A stretch of 28,433 bases of DNA from Flavobacteriaceae bacterium UBA5534 (GTDB lineage: Bacteria; Bacteroidota; Bacteroidia; Flavobacteriales; Flavobacteriaceae), in the NCBI GenBank assembly GCA_002426015.1, contig DINS01000025.1, forward strand, positions 1-28,433, given 5' to 3'. The position numbers were made by a program, and so were the translations under genes. Numbering within the stretch: position 1 is the first letter of the stretch; each line of letters opens with the position of its first letter. Below, piece after piece: positions 8,180-15,267 of this stretch. A model generated the notes under the pieces. The model had not been told where the DNA came from. It saw only the letters and a list, made by a program, of their open reading frames with translations, and did no database searches.

Positions 8180-9556
8180 TTGATTTTATCACAATACACC
8201 AAAGAATTTAAGTATAATTTAAAGCTCGCAAGCCCTGTCATGTTGGGTATGCTTGGTCATACGTTTGTAAGTTTGGTTGATAATGTGATGGTTGGTCAGT
8301 TAGGTTCTGCTGAATTGGCAGCAGTGTCATTAGGTAACAGTTTTGTGTTCATTGCCATGTCTATTGGTATAGGGTTCTCCACAGCAATAACGCCTTTGGT
8401 GGCAGAAGCCGATTCTGAAAAAAACTTCGAAAAAGGTAAATCGTCTTTTAAGCATGGGTTGTTTTTATGCACTATTTTGAGTTTGTTGCTCTTTGGTATG
8501 TTGCTTTTAGCCAAACCATTGATGTATATAATGGACCAACCTGGTGAAGTTGTTGAACTGGCAATTCCGTATCTGGATTTGGTAGGGTTATCATTAGTGC
8601 CTTTGATTATTTTTCAGGCATTTAAGCAGTTTAGCGATGGCTTGTCGTTGACCAAGTATCCAATGTATGCCACTATTTTGGCCAATATCATCAATATTGT
8701 TCTTAACTATCTGCTTATTTTTGGTAAGTTAGGCTTTCCTCAAATGGGAATTGTTGGAGCTGCAGTTGGTACTTTGGTATCACGCTTTGCAATGCTTGCT
8801 TTTTTATGGTGGTTGCTTCGAGGAAGAGACAAATCAAAAGCATATGTAACCAATATCAAAATATTGATGCTTCAGTCTTCGATGGTAAAGAAGGTTTTTA
8901 ATTTAGGATTTTCTAGTGCCATGCAAATGTTTTTTGAAGTGGCCATATTTACAGCTGCCATTTGGTTGAGCGGTACATTGGGCAAAAACCCACAAGCAGC
9001 CAACCAGATAGCACTCAACTTATCTTCAATGACTTTTATGGTGGCTACAGGGTTAAGTGTTGCTGCCATGATACGTGTAGGAAACCAAAAAGGGCTCCAA
9101 AATTTCACTGAATTGCGACGTATTGCCAAATCGATATTTTTGGTTGGTTTTGTGTTTGCAGTCATTTTTGCTTTGACTTTTTTGGCTTTACATCAACTAT
9201 TGCCAAAAATATATGTGAATTTGAATGACCCAGTAAACGCTATCGATAATGCCGAAGTGGTCAGTATTGCTGCAACCTTGTTAATTGCTGCAGCAGTATT
9301 CCAAATCAGTGATAGTTTACAAGTCATTGCATTGGGAGCATTGAGAGGTATTCAAGATGTGAAAATCCCAACCATTATCACATTCATTTCATATTGGATG
9401 ATAGGTTTTCCTATCAGCTATTATTTTGGAAAAGAAGAAGCGTTAGGTAGTTTGGGCATTTGGCTTGGACTCATAGCTGGTTTGACAAGTGCAGCAATAT
9501 TATTGTATATTCGATTTAATTATTTGACAAAAAAGTTAATTTTGAACAAAGACTGA
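8180..9556 (+). CDS. MATE family multidrug/cation efflux protein (TTG start)
   Basis: A 458-residue inner-membrane antiporter with about 12 hydrophobic segments and the two-fold layout of the MATE family (NorM-like), which exports cationic drugs or metabolites using Na+ or H+. The N-terminal half begins SPVMLGMLGHTFVSLVDNVM, a typical MATE first helix, and the second half starts at about residue 236 with a similar SSAMQMFFEV segment. The start is TTG at 8180: an in-frame TAA lies at 8168-8170 and the first in-frame ATG (8240) would remove part of helix 1. Downstream come a small acidic protein 5 bp away and a PAP2 gene, probably one transcript. The exported substrate is unknown. Confidence 0.9.
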   Translation: MILSQYTKEFKYNLKLASPVMLGMLGHTFVSLVDNVMVGQLGSAELAAVSLGNSFVFIAMSIGIGFSTAITPLVAEADSEKNFEKGKSSFKHGLFLCTILSLLLFGMLLLAKPLMYIMDQPGEVVELAIPYLDLVGLSLVPLIIFQAFKQFSDGLSLTKYPMYATILANIINIVLNYLLIFGKLGFPQMGIVGAAVGTLVSRFAMLAFLWWLLRGRDKSKAYVTNIKILMLQSSMVKKVFNLGFSSAMQMFFEVAIFTAAIWLSGTLGKNPQAANQIALNLSSMTFMVATGLSVAAMIRVGNQKGLQNFTELRRIAKSIFLVGFVFAVIFALTFLALHQLLPKIYVNLNDPVNAIDNAEVVSIAATLLIAAAVFQISDSLQVIALGALRGIQDVKIPTIITFISYWMIGFPISYYFGKEEALGSLGIWLGLIAGLTSAAILLYIRFNYLTKKLILNKD

Positions 9557-9561
9557 CAGAT

Positions 9562-9789
9562 ATGGAACTACCTAAATTTATACTTGGTGACAATACAGAT
9601 TTTCCGGATGCGATTTATATTATTCATACAGATTTTCCTCGATTTATTTTAAATTTGGAAAATGACGATGTAGAATGGTTGGAAGAATTTGATGAACACG
9701 ACGAAAAGGAAATTGCCGCCGAAACGGAAAACTTAATACAACTGGCTACCGATTTTTATGATAGAGAAATAGCAAGATATAACGAATAA
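9562..9789 (+). CDS. Small acidic conserved-type protein, function unknown
   Basis: A 75-residue protein rich in Asp and Glu, with no signal peptide or membrane segment. It is probably real because it fits exactly between its neighbours: 5 bp after the MATE stop, with its own stop overlapping the next ATG by one base (TAATG). The N-terminal half (ELPKFILGDNTDFPDAIYII) looks beta-rich and the C-terminal half helical. I recall similar short proteins next to genes in flavobacteria but cannot name a function. The TAATG overlap suggests translational coupling to the PAP2 phosphatase. Confidence 0.7.
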   Translation: MELPKFILGDNTDFPDAIYIIHTDFPRFILNLENDDVEWLEEFDEHDEKEIAAETENLIQLATDFYDREIARYNE

Positions 9790-10388
9790 TGATTGACCAG
9801 ATATTACAATACGACACAGAGCTTTTCTTTTACCTTAACGGTCTTGGAACTCCAACTTGGGATCCTTTCTGGATGGCTTACACTACCAAGTTTAACTGGA
9901 TTCCTTTTTATGCCATTTTGTTGTATTTGTTATTTAGACAAATAGGCAAAAAACCATTTCTGATAACAATTTTGGTTGTTGCTCTCATGGTATTGTTTAC
10001 CGATCAAATCACCAATTTGTTCAAAAGCGGATTCCATAGATTGCGACCTTGTCATGTTGCAGACCTTTTAGATAGAGGTATGCGTGTGGTGAGAGAGGGT
10101 TGCGGTGGACAACACGGTTTTTTCTCTGGTCATGCTTCCAATTCAATGGGAGTTGCAGTATTCACTGCATTGATGTTGAGACATCGCTATAAGTTTATGC
10201 CATACATTTTGATAATTTGGGCATTACTCATGGCTTACAGTCGTGTGTATGTTGGAGTGCACTATCCGTTGGACATTTTATGCGGAATGATTTTTGGAGC
10301 GATATCTGGCTATGCTTTTTACCGTTTGAATATTTATCTGATGCATACGCTTGTCAATTTTTCGAAAGGACGTAGTAATCATAGGTAA
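9789..10388 (+). CDS. PAP2 family membrane phosphatase
   Basis: A 199-residue inner-membrane phosphatase of the type 2 phosphatidic acid phosphatase family, which dephosphorylates lipid phosphates such as undecaprenyl diphosphate or phosphatidic acid at the outer face. All three family motifs are present: KxxxxxxRP at Lys79-Arg86-Pro87, SGH at 113-115 (in FFSGHASNS), and SRxxxxxHxxxD with Arg152, His158 and Asp162. About five hydrophobic segments surround them. It is the last gene of the MATE-led run. Its final 35 bp overlap the end of the convergent ArnT-like gene. Recycling of the polyprenyl carrier used by the neighbouring cassette is possible but not shown. Confidence 0.92.
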   Translation: MIDQILQYDTELFFYLNGLGTPTWDPFWMAYTTKFNWIPFYAILLYLLFRQIGKKPFLITILVVALMVLFTDQITNLFKSGFHRLRPCHVADLLDRGMRVVREGCGGQHGFFSGHASNSMGVAVFTALMLRHRYKFMPYILIIWALLMAYSRVYVGVHYPLDILCGMIFGAISGYAFYRLNIYLMHTLVNFSKGRSNHR

Positions 10389-11976
10389 GTCGCCCATTAT
10401 AATTTTTTTCTTCTTTTGAAACGGTATTGAGGTCGAATGAATCGACTTCTTCAATGGAATATTGAGACTGTAAAATTGCCCAATCTTCAGGACTGATTCC
10501 AATTACAACCATCCCAAATTTATCTTCTTTGGGAAAATCGTAAGTACCATCATCCAGTTTTATAGGGGGAATTTTATCACCATACTGCCAAATGAGCTCT
10601 GGCGAGACATAATTAAAGCTATAAACCTTAAAATGCTCTTGCATTAAGTTGGTAATAGGTTTGTAACTTTTGGCAATCATCGCTTTTGACAGTGGTACAG
10701 CTGTCAAAAAAAGTGTCACAAAGAACAGGACTGTTAGGCCAAAAACAGACCTTATGTTTTTCTTTTTCAGTTTAAAGATGATAAAAAAACCAATACTGAA
10801 TGAAACTATTGAGGCTATGATAAAACGCAACCAAAATCCTTGTAGCTGTTCATCCAAAAACAGATAAGCAATCAGTGGAAATGCCAAAGCAATCAAAGCA
10901 ATCAATCCAAAATTGAAATACACAGGAAGCGTTTCTCGTTTATCTTTTAAATGTTTGAATCTGCGAATTAAATAATCCATGTAAAACCCAATATTGATAG
11001 CCAAAGGAAGCAAGACAGGCATTAAATATCTTGACTTTTTTTCGGGAATGATAGATAATAATACAACTGCAAAAATGGTCCATAACAAACTGAATTGATA
11101 AGCTTTAAGATTACTGACTCTATTTTTTAGATAAGGATATAACAAGCTTATAAATGCTGGAATGGTCCAAATGCCACTCTGTGTAAAGAAACTCCAGTAA
11201 TAATAAAATGGTTTTACATTATAACTGTGCCAATTATTGGTTTCTTGTTCGGTTATGGCCGTAAATGTTTGCGGATCATTTAAACGAACATACAAAAACC
11301 ACGAACCACCAATAATAAGCACCAATACGATGCAGCTTATAAATGGAATGACTTTAGATTTAAAATGCTTATATCTGAAAGTAAATCCATAAGCCAATAA
11401 AAAGGGAAGTAACAAAGCATATATTGAAATAGGTCCTTTGCAAAGGATGGAAAAGCCAATAAACATTCCAACTAAAAGAATGGGTTTTGGAGCATTGTGA
11501 GAGCTTTCAAACCATTGAAATAAATAATAAATGGCAATAAGCATAAAACCATGTGTAAAAATATCCCAAGGAGCCTCGATGATAATGCCAATAACATAAA
11601 AAGAGGTGATGACAATCAACGCATTTATAAAAGCATGATGAACGTCATTCACTATTTTTTTTGAGAGCAGATAGGTAAATATACCAATTAGTGCAACCAT
11701 AATAATTGTTGGAAAACGAAGTGCCAACAAGCTTTTTAACCCAAAAGCCAATCCAAAAAAAGCAGTAAACCATGTCGGTAAAGGTGGTTTTTCGTAACGT
11801 GCTTCACCATTCATGGTGGTCAGTAACCAGTTGCCATCTGTAATCATTTCGCGAGCAGTGATAAAGTTGCGGGCTTCCATAATGCTTACTGGCAAACTAT
11901 CAATACTAAATGCCAACATTATTAAAACGATGAGCACAATAGAAAGAATCGGTTTGTTTTCAATCGTCCTCAACAT
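10354..11976 (-). CDS. ArnT/GT39-like polyprenyl-phosphate-sugar glycosyltransferase
   Basis: A 540-residue integral membrane enzyme of the PMT/ArnT superfamily (GT39/GT83), which moves a sugar from a polyprenyl-phosphate carrier to a lipid or protein acceptor at the periplasmic face. About 12 hydrophobic segments fill the first 420 residues. The first extracytoplasmic loop has an acidic catalytic candidate, Glu34 (in SIMEARNF), followed by NGEARYEKPPLPTW (56-69), equivalent to the NGxPYxEKPPLxxW signature of ArnT proteins. The last 110 residues are a soluble tail. Its start overlaps the end of the LAB_N gene by 17 bp, making it the third gene of a cassette. The acceptor (lipid A or another lipid) cannot be told from sequence. 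Confidence 0.88.
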   Translation of the reverse strand: MLRTIENKPILSIVLIVLIMLAFSIDSLPVSIMEARNFITAREMITDGNWLLTTMNGEARYEKPPLPTWFTAFFGLAFGLKSLLALRFPTIIMVALIGIFTYLLSKKIVNDVHHAFINALIVITSFYVIGIIIEAPWDIFTHGFMLIAIYYLFQWFESSHNAPKPILLVGMFIGFSILCKGPISIYALLLPFLLAYGFTFRYKHFKSKVIPFISCIVLVLIIGGSWFLYVRLNDPQTFTAITEQETNNWHSYNVKPFYYYWSFFTQSGIWTIPAFISLLYPYLKNRVSNLKAYQFSLLWTIFAVVLLSIIPEKKSRYLMPVLLPLAINIGFYMDYLIRRFKHLKDKRETLPVYFNFGLIALIALAFPLIAYLFLDEQLQGFWLRFIIASIVSFSIGFFIIFKLKKKNIRSVFGLTVLFFVTLFLTAVPLSKAMIAKSYKPITNLMQEHFKVYSFNYVSPELIWQYGDKIPPIKLDDGTYDFPKEDKFGMVVIGISPEDWAILQSQYSIEEVDSFDLNTVSKEEKNYNGRLTYDYYVLSKN

Positions 11977-12592
11977 TGGCTTTCCTGATTAAAAATATAT
12001 TTCTAATATAAATAATGCTCCCAAGGCCATGGCCTACAAAGAGTACAGGGTCTTCTCTGAAAATGGCATAAATCAATATCAATAAAGAGCCAACCAAACT
12101 CAACAGCCAAAACCCGAAAGGAAGTGCGGAGACTTTTTTAAATTCAGAATAAATCCATTGATAAATAAACCTAAAAGTGAATATTATTTGAGATATAATG
12201 CCCAAAATGAGTAACCAAAAGGGAATGTTTTCGTTTTTAAAGAGCAAATCGACATCAATTTTATTATTGTTGAAATAATAAATAACGATAAGAGAAGGTA
12301 TCAACAACAAAATCCATTGAGCTACCATTGGAAAACGTTTCCATTCGCCTTGAAGCTGTAAGTTGCGTATGTAGATAAAATAGGTCAAACTTTGCCCTAG
12401 CATGATGGCAAAATCGTGTCTTAAATAACCATAAATGAACAATAAGAAGGAGGCAAACAAGCTCAAGGTCCAAAAAACACTTGGAGTAATGACTTTTTGT
12501 TGTTTTTCGGATGCAATCCATTGAATGATTAACCTCGACGAAAACAAGATTTGAGCAACAAAACCTACACTATAAATCAACCAATGACTCAT
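11960..12592 (-). CDS. Tandem LAB_N-domain membrane protein
   Basis: A 210-residue membrane protein made of two copies of the LAB_N domain (PF07578, lipid-A-disaccharide synthase N-terminal-like). Copy 1 spans about 10-80 and copy 2 about 131-203. They share QxxFxxRxxxQWxxSE, a FWxLSL segment and an IIYIRN/FIYIRN end. A hydrophobic linker helix (90-107) joins them, giving about seven membrane segments. The glycosyltransferase part of LpxB is absent. It starts by a 4-bp ATGA-type overlap with the GT2 stop and overlaps the ArnT-like gene by 17 bp, so the three are one translational unit. Its place matches where ArnE/ArnF flippase subunits sit in arn operons, so a carrier-lipid flippase or accessory role is inferred, not proven. 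Confidence 0.82.
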   Translation of the reverse strand: MSHWLIYSVGFVAQILFSSRLIIQWIASEKQQKVITPSVFWTLSLFASFLLFIYGYLRHDFAIMLGQSLTYFIYIRNLQLQGEWKRFPMVAQWILLLIPSLIVIYYFNNNKIDVDLLFKNENIPFWLLILGIISQIIFTFRFIYQWIYSEFKKVSALPFGFWLLSLVGSLLILIYAIFREDPVLFVGHGLGSIIYIRNIFLIRKANVEDD

Positions 12593-13305
12593 TCACTTTT
12601 CTTATTAACTGTATAGTTGATATATTTTTTTTTCATCCATAAATAAGCAAAACAATCCACGAGAGGACCAAGCAACCGATTCCAAAGTCCAAACTTGGCT
12701 GTACCAGCAACACGTGGAAAATGCTGTACAGGAATTTGAATCACTTTCCCTTTTTGGAGCATGACCATCGCTGGTAAAAAACGATGTAAACCCTTAAACA
12801 TGGGAATGCGCTTTGCATAATCTGTCTTTATAACTTTTAGTGGGCAACCTGTATCATCCATACCATCATGAGTAAAAGTACGACGAATACCATTGGCAAT
12901 CTTTGAAGACCAGTTTTTTACAAACGAGTCTTTACGGTTGGCCCGAACACCAGTCACTAAATCATAAACATCAATATATTTTAAAAGCAGATTGAAATCT
13001 TCAGGAGCGGTCTGCAAATCAGAGTCGATGTAACCCACCAATTCTGTCGTCGTATAGTCAAAACCTGCTTTAATAGCGGCACTCAAGCCTTTGTTGTTCT
13101 CAAATGAAATAAATTCAAAGCCAATTTGTCGTTTGCATATAGCTTCAATAAGGTCAAGGCTTTTGTCTGTTGAGCCATCATTCACAAACAATACTTTTGT
13201 TGGCACACTTGCTATTGTGGTATATTTAAGCAGTTCTTTTTCAACTCGTTCAAGGTTGTCTTCCTCATTGTAAACTGGCACAACAATGGTGAACTTGTAA
13301 TTCAT
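12589..13305 (-). CDS. GT2 glycosyltransferase, polyprenyl-phosphate sugar synthase type
   Basis: A 238-residue GT-A enzyme like dolichol-phosphate mannosyltransferase or ArnC/GtrB, expected to charge a polyprenyl phosphate with a sugar on the cytosolic side. VVPVYNEEDN (8-17) and VNDGSTD (41-47) bind the nucleotide. DSDLQ (94-98) is the metal-binding DxD, and DDTGCPLKV and PRVAGTAKFG are acceptor-side motifs of this subfamily. It lacks the two C-terminal membrane helices of ArnC. The reading frame is open 38 codons further up, but I chose the ATG at 13305 because the protein motif starts there, the extra stretch is unlike the family, and a -7 box lies between the two starts. It is the first gene of the cassette. 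Confidence 0.9.
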   Translation of the reverse strand: MNYKFTIVVPVYNEEDNLERVEKELLKYTTIASVPTKVLFVNDGSTDKSLDLIEAICKRQIGFEFISFENNKGLSAAIKAGFDYTTTELVGYIDSDLQTAPEDFNLLLKYIDVYDLVTGVRANRKDSFVKNWSSKIANGIRRTFTHDGMDDTGCPLKVIKTDYAKRIPMFKGLHRFLPAMVMLQKGKVIQIPVQHFPRVAGTAKFGLWNRLLGPLVDCFAYLWMKKKYINYTVNKKSE

Positions 13306-13324
13306 TTGAATTGGTTTGATGTAA

Positions 13325-13332
13325 CAAAAATA
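13325..13332 (-). promoter_or_regulatory. -7 promoter box (TATTTTTG) for the GT2/LAB_N/GT39 cassette
   Basis: The minus strand reads TATTTTTG, an exact TAnnTTTG match, 20 bp upstream of the GT2 ATG at 13305. A start site just downstream would exclude the longer open frame, so the box supports the shorter start. No matching -33 TTG is visible. Confidence 0.5.
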
Positions 13333-13430
13333 TTCTTTTTTGGCGTAAAGGTTGAAAAATGATAATTTATTATGTAAAAAAGATGTTAACTTGCATGAAT
13401 TATAGCAATATAAAAGCAAAAGTTTAATAA

Positions 13431-14372
13431 ATGAAAATATTGGTTACAGGAGCTGTTGGTTTTATAGGCTCACATACTGCAGAACGATTACATAGTTTGG
13501 GTCACGAAATTATAGGTGTTGATAATTTTTCAGATTATTATAGCTTGGATCTCAAAAATTTGAATGCAAAAGCATTGACAAACAAAGGAATCAAAATCAT
13601 CAAGCAAGACTTAAGGGCCGAATTTTTGGCAAAAGTACTTCCCATAGATGTGGACTATATCTTTCATTTTGCAGCCCAGCCAGGTATTTCTTCAAGCTCT
13701 ACATTTGAAGACTATTTCAGCAATAACATCATTGCGACCAAAAATTTGATTGATTATGCCTTGTTGTGTACCAATTTAAAACTATTCGTTAATATTGGTA
13801 CCTCTTCCATTTATGGTTTGGAAGCGACTTTTCCTGAAAGTGTCGCACCAAAACCTGCATCGCATTACGGAGTCACTAAATTGGCAGCAGAACAATTAGT
13901 GCTTCAAAAGAGCAGGGAAGAAATCTTTAAAGCTTGTTCATTGCGTTTGTATTCTGTAATTGGTCCGCGTGAACGCCCTGAAAAAATGTACACCAAATTG
14001 ATAGATTTAGGATTGAAAGGTGAAGCATTTCCTTTGTTTGAAGGCAGTGATAAGCATTTGCGCAGTTTTACCTATGTTGGTGATATTGTGGACGGAATCG
14101 TCAGCGTTATTGGAAATGACTCTAAAGTTGATGGGGAAATCATTAATCTTGGAACCGAAGTTGAGCATACTACCAAAGAAGGTATTGAAGCAGTTGAACA
14201 GGTGTTGGGAAAAACCATTAAGCTTAATGTCATTGCCAAAAGAGCAGGAGATCAGTTGCGAACCAAAGCCAATATAGACAAAGCCAAAAAGTTACTTAAT
14301 TATAATCCGCAAACAAGCTTACTGGAAGCCGTAAAGCATCAAGTGATTTGGTTTAAAGAAAATTTTAAGTAG
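13431..14372 (+). CDS. NAD-dependent sugar-nucleotide epimerase/dehydratase
   Basis: A 313-residue extended short-chain dehydrogenase of the UDP-glucose/glucuronate 4-epimerase type, cytosolic. The NAD loop is GAVGFIG (7-13; the consensus GxxGxxG is kept), and Asp31 (VDNFSDYY) binds the ribose. The catalytic set is Ser125/Ser126 in GTSSIYG and Tyr146-x3-Lys150 in HYGVTK. The RSFTYVGD stretch near 224-231 binds the sugar nucleotide. VDNFSDYY points to the UDP-glucuronate epimerase branch, but the exact sugar is unsure. It is divergent from the GT2 cassette with a 125-bp gap, and could supply its donor sugar. It converges on the kinase gene with a 13-bp gap. Confidence 0.9.
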   Translation: MKILVTGAVGFIGSHTAERLHSLGHEIIGVDNFSDYYSLDLKNLNAKALTNKGIKIIKQDLRAEFLAKVLPIDVDYIFHFAAQPGISSSSTFEDYFSNNIIATKNLIDYALLCTNLKLFVNIGTSSIYGLEATFPESVAPKPASHYGVTKLAAEQLVLQKSREEIFKACSLRLYSVIGPRERPEKMYTKLIDLGLKGEAFPLFEGSDKHLRSFTYVGDIVDGIVSVIGNDSKVDGEIINLGTEVEHTTKEGIEAVEQVLGKTIKLNVIAKRAGDQLRTKANIDKAKKLLNYNPQTSLLEAVKHQVIWFKENFK

Positions 14373-14385
14373 TAAAATAATTTTT

Positions 14386-15267
14386 TCAAGAAATAACATA
14401 CAACGATTTTTTAAGTATTGATATGTCTATTGTATTGACGTTTAAGTAATAGTATTCGCCATCTATTTGAGTCTGAAATGTGTCTTTCCCTTTTTTATAT
14501 AACTTTAAATTTTCGGTTTGAAAACTTTTAATGTCTTTTATGATATGCAGTCTTTTAAAGAACATCAGCAACCCAAGCCACATAAATTTCAATCGTCCTA
14601 TTTTTGGTATGATAACAACATCTAGCAATCCATCTTGTAACGATGCATTGGGTGTTAGGCTCATATTATAGCCCATCTCATTAGAGTTTGAGATAAAAAC
14701 CATAAAAGGGTTAACTTCCATCTTCAGGCTGTGGGTATCTATGTCCATGACATTGTCCGTTACGGACTCATTCAATGTTTTTAAGGTAGCTTTAAGGTAA
14801 CTGGACAATTTTCGTTCGTTGGATGCTTCAAAACGTTTGATGACTCGAGCATCAAACCCAACGCCTGTGTTACTAAAAAAATATTTATCATTTATTTTTC
14901 CAACATCAATTTGTTTGATACTTTGTTGTTTTATGGTCAACAAAGATTTTACAATGTTTTTTGGAATATTCAGATTAGAGGCCAAACCATTGCCCGAACC
15001 TGTTGCAATGATTCCTAATATGATATTAGTACCTACCATACAAGATGCGACTTCATTAATAGTACCATCACCACCGCACGCTACAATGATATCTGGATTT
15101 TGGGCAACCGATTCTTTGCTCAATTGTATGGCATGTCTCTTATAAGTTGAATGTTTTACTACGATAGAATACTGTTCACTATCAAAATATTTTTGTAATA
15201 ATTCGTAAGTGATATGATAATTGCCAGAACCTGCGACAGGATTTATAATGAAATGTATGTGTTTCAA
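14386..15267 (-). CDS. Diacylglycerol/lipid kinase family protein (TTG start)
   Basis: A 293-residue cytosolic kinase of the DagK/YegS/LCB5 family, which phosphorylates diacylglycerol or related lipids with ATP. INPVAGSGN (8-16) is the N-terminal signature, GGDGTINEV (65-73) is the nucleotide-binding loop, and GSGNGLASNL (90-99) follows. The C-terminal beta domain contains GVGFDARV and DGLLDVV motifs. It must start at TTG (15265-15267): no ATG occurs before the INP motif, and the TTG overlaps the stop of the LtaS-like gene as TTGA. That 4-bp overlap implies coupled translation, which fits recycling of the diacylglycerol released by the upstream enzyme. Sphingoid bases are an alternative substrate. 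Confidence 0.88.
   Translation of the reverse strand: MKHIHFIINPVAGSGNYHITYELLQKYFDSEQYSIVVKHSTYKRHAIQLSKESVAQNPDIIVACGGDGTINEVASCMVGTNIILGIIATGSGNGLASNLNIPKNIVKSLLTIKQQSIKQIDVGKINDKYFFSNTGVGFDARVIKRFEASNERKLSSYLKATLKTLNESVTDNVMDIDTHSLKMEVNPFMVFISNSNEMGYNMSLTPNASLQDGLLDVVIIPKIGRLKFMWLGLLMFFKRLHIIKDIKSFQTENLKLYKKGKDTFQTQIDGEYYYLNVNTIDISILKKSLYVIS

Noticed and set aside
13306..13419. A 38-residue N-terminal extension of the GT2 protein
   Set aside because: The extra residues do not resemble the family, the -7 box at 13325-13332 lies inside this stretch, and the conserved motif starts right after the ATG at 13305.
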